Part shown: piece by piece, positions 63,737-64,000 of the stretch
Numbering within the stretch: the stretch's first letter is position 1
How the letters are laid out: every line of letters begins with the position of its first letter
Source of the DNA: Kineococcus sp. NBC_00420
GTDB lineage: Bacteria; Actinomycetota; Actinomycetes; Actinomycetales; Kineococcaceae
NCBI RefSeq assembly: GCF_036021035.1
Contig: NZ_CP107930.1
Coordinates: forward strand, 186,001 to 250,000
Length of the DNA: 64,000 nucleotides
Direction of reading: 5' to 3'
Notes under the pieces: model-generated
What the model saw: only the letters and a program-made list of their open reading frames with translations
Told to the model about the DNA's origin: nothing
The model's database searches: none
Program-made: the position numbers and the translations under genes

Positions 63737-64000
63737 GGCCAGGACCGATCTGACGGGTCTGCCCCCGCCCTGAGCCGGACGTTCGGAACGGGGGCGCTGC
63801 AGCGTGCACGCCATCCGCCCCACCATCTGCCAGTTGTGGGGCGCTACCGCCTCGATGCCCTGCCCGCACGGCTGCGCCCCCGACGGCAGCTTCGTCGACG
63901 ATGCGACCGCGATGCGGTGGATGATCACCAGCTCGCAGATCGACGGCCACAGCGACCACCTCGACGACCCGGCCGTGCGGAGGCTGCCGAGCTGGCCCTG
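63737..64000 (+). pseudogene. decayed YkgJ-like gene fragment, cut by the window edge
   Basis: Reads CPALSRTFG in one frame (without a start). After a one-base gain near 63790 it continues AIRPTICQLWGATASMPCPH, GCAPDGSFVDDATAMRWMIT in another frame. This is closely similar to residues 60-130 of the protein at 17394. The N-terminal cysteine cluster is missing. It continues beyond the window. Confidence 0.72.

Overview
The window is high-GC actinobacterial DNA. GC-biased third codon positions, an actinobacterial DUF4193 protein, several GAF-ANTAR antiterminator proteins, an ABATE/CGNR zinc-finger regulator and many GTG/TTG starts all point to Actinomycetes. A Kineococcus-like (Kineosporiales) host is my inference from this mix; nothing in the window proves the genus or says whether the replicon is a chromosome or a plasmid.

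Region A (about 1-37.8 kb) is a mosaic of short accessory units. Each unit carries one to four genes on either strand and is separated from the next by a dispersed intergenic repeat with the core CGGTCATCCCGC. I count about 38 cores at 31 loci here, and all read in the same (+) direction whatever the direction of the genes. One unit (2325-3450) recurs without a mismatch at 23640-24765, and both copies begin and end inside the repeat core. Cargo includes four APH-type kinases, a nonsense-mutated ANT(6)-like gene, an ANT(3'')-like and an AAC(6')-like enzyme, VOC, NTF2-like, YunG-like and cold-shock proteins, a class C beta-lactamase-type hydrolase, two MFS exporters (one frameshifted), an ECF sigma factor with its partner, and small membrane proteins. 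IS3 and IS256 elements and a frameshifted tyrosine recombinase lie inside the array. The recombinase ends about 75 bp before the longest tandem run of the repeat. The layout resembles an integron-style cassette array, but I recognise no integron integrase and no canonical attC, so it may be an undescribed cassette-like system.

Region B (about 38-64 kb) is a signalling block. It has two GAF-GGDEF-EAL cyclic-di-GMP proteins, two chemoreceptor-type proteins (one transmembrane, one soluble with duplicated GAF domains), five GAF-ANTAR proteins (one also ending in a LuxR-type helix-turn-helix), two STAS proteins, two small LuxR-type regulators, two PAS proteins and a MarR regulator. These could couple ligand or stress sensing to antitermination, partner switching and c-di-GMP. 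It is interrupted by an IS110 element (frameshifted), a second IS3-family element, a serine recombinase and three copies of a small MITE-like element whose fourth copy lies in region A.

Sequence instability is conspicuous. There are 13-bp tandem repeats at 32465-32563 and 56090-56154. A 36-copy 12-bp repeat encodes a (DRGV)n tail behind a one-base shift at a C6 tract. A 28-bp repeat sits inside one MITE, and several genes carry frameshifts or premature stops.
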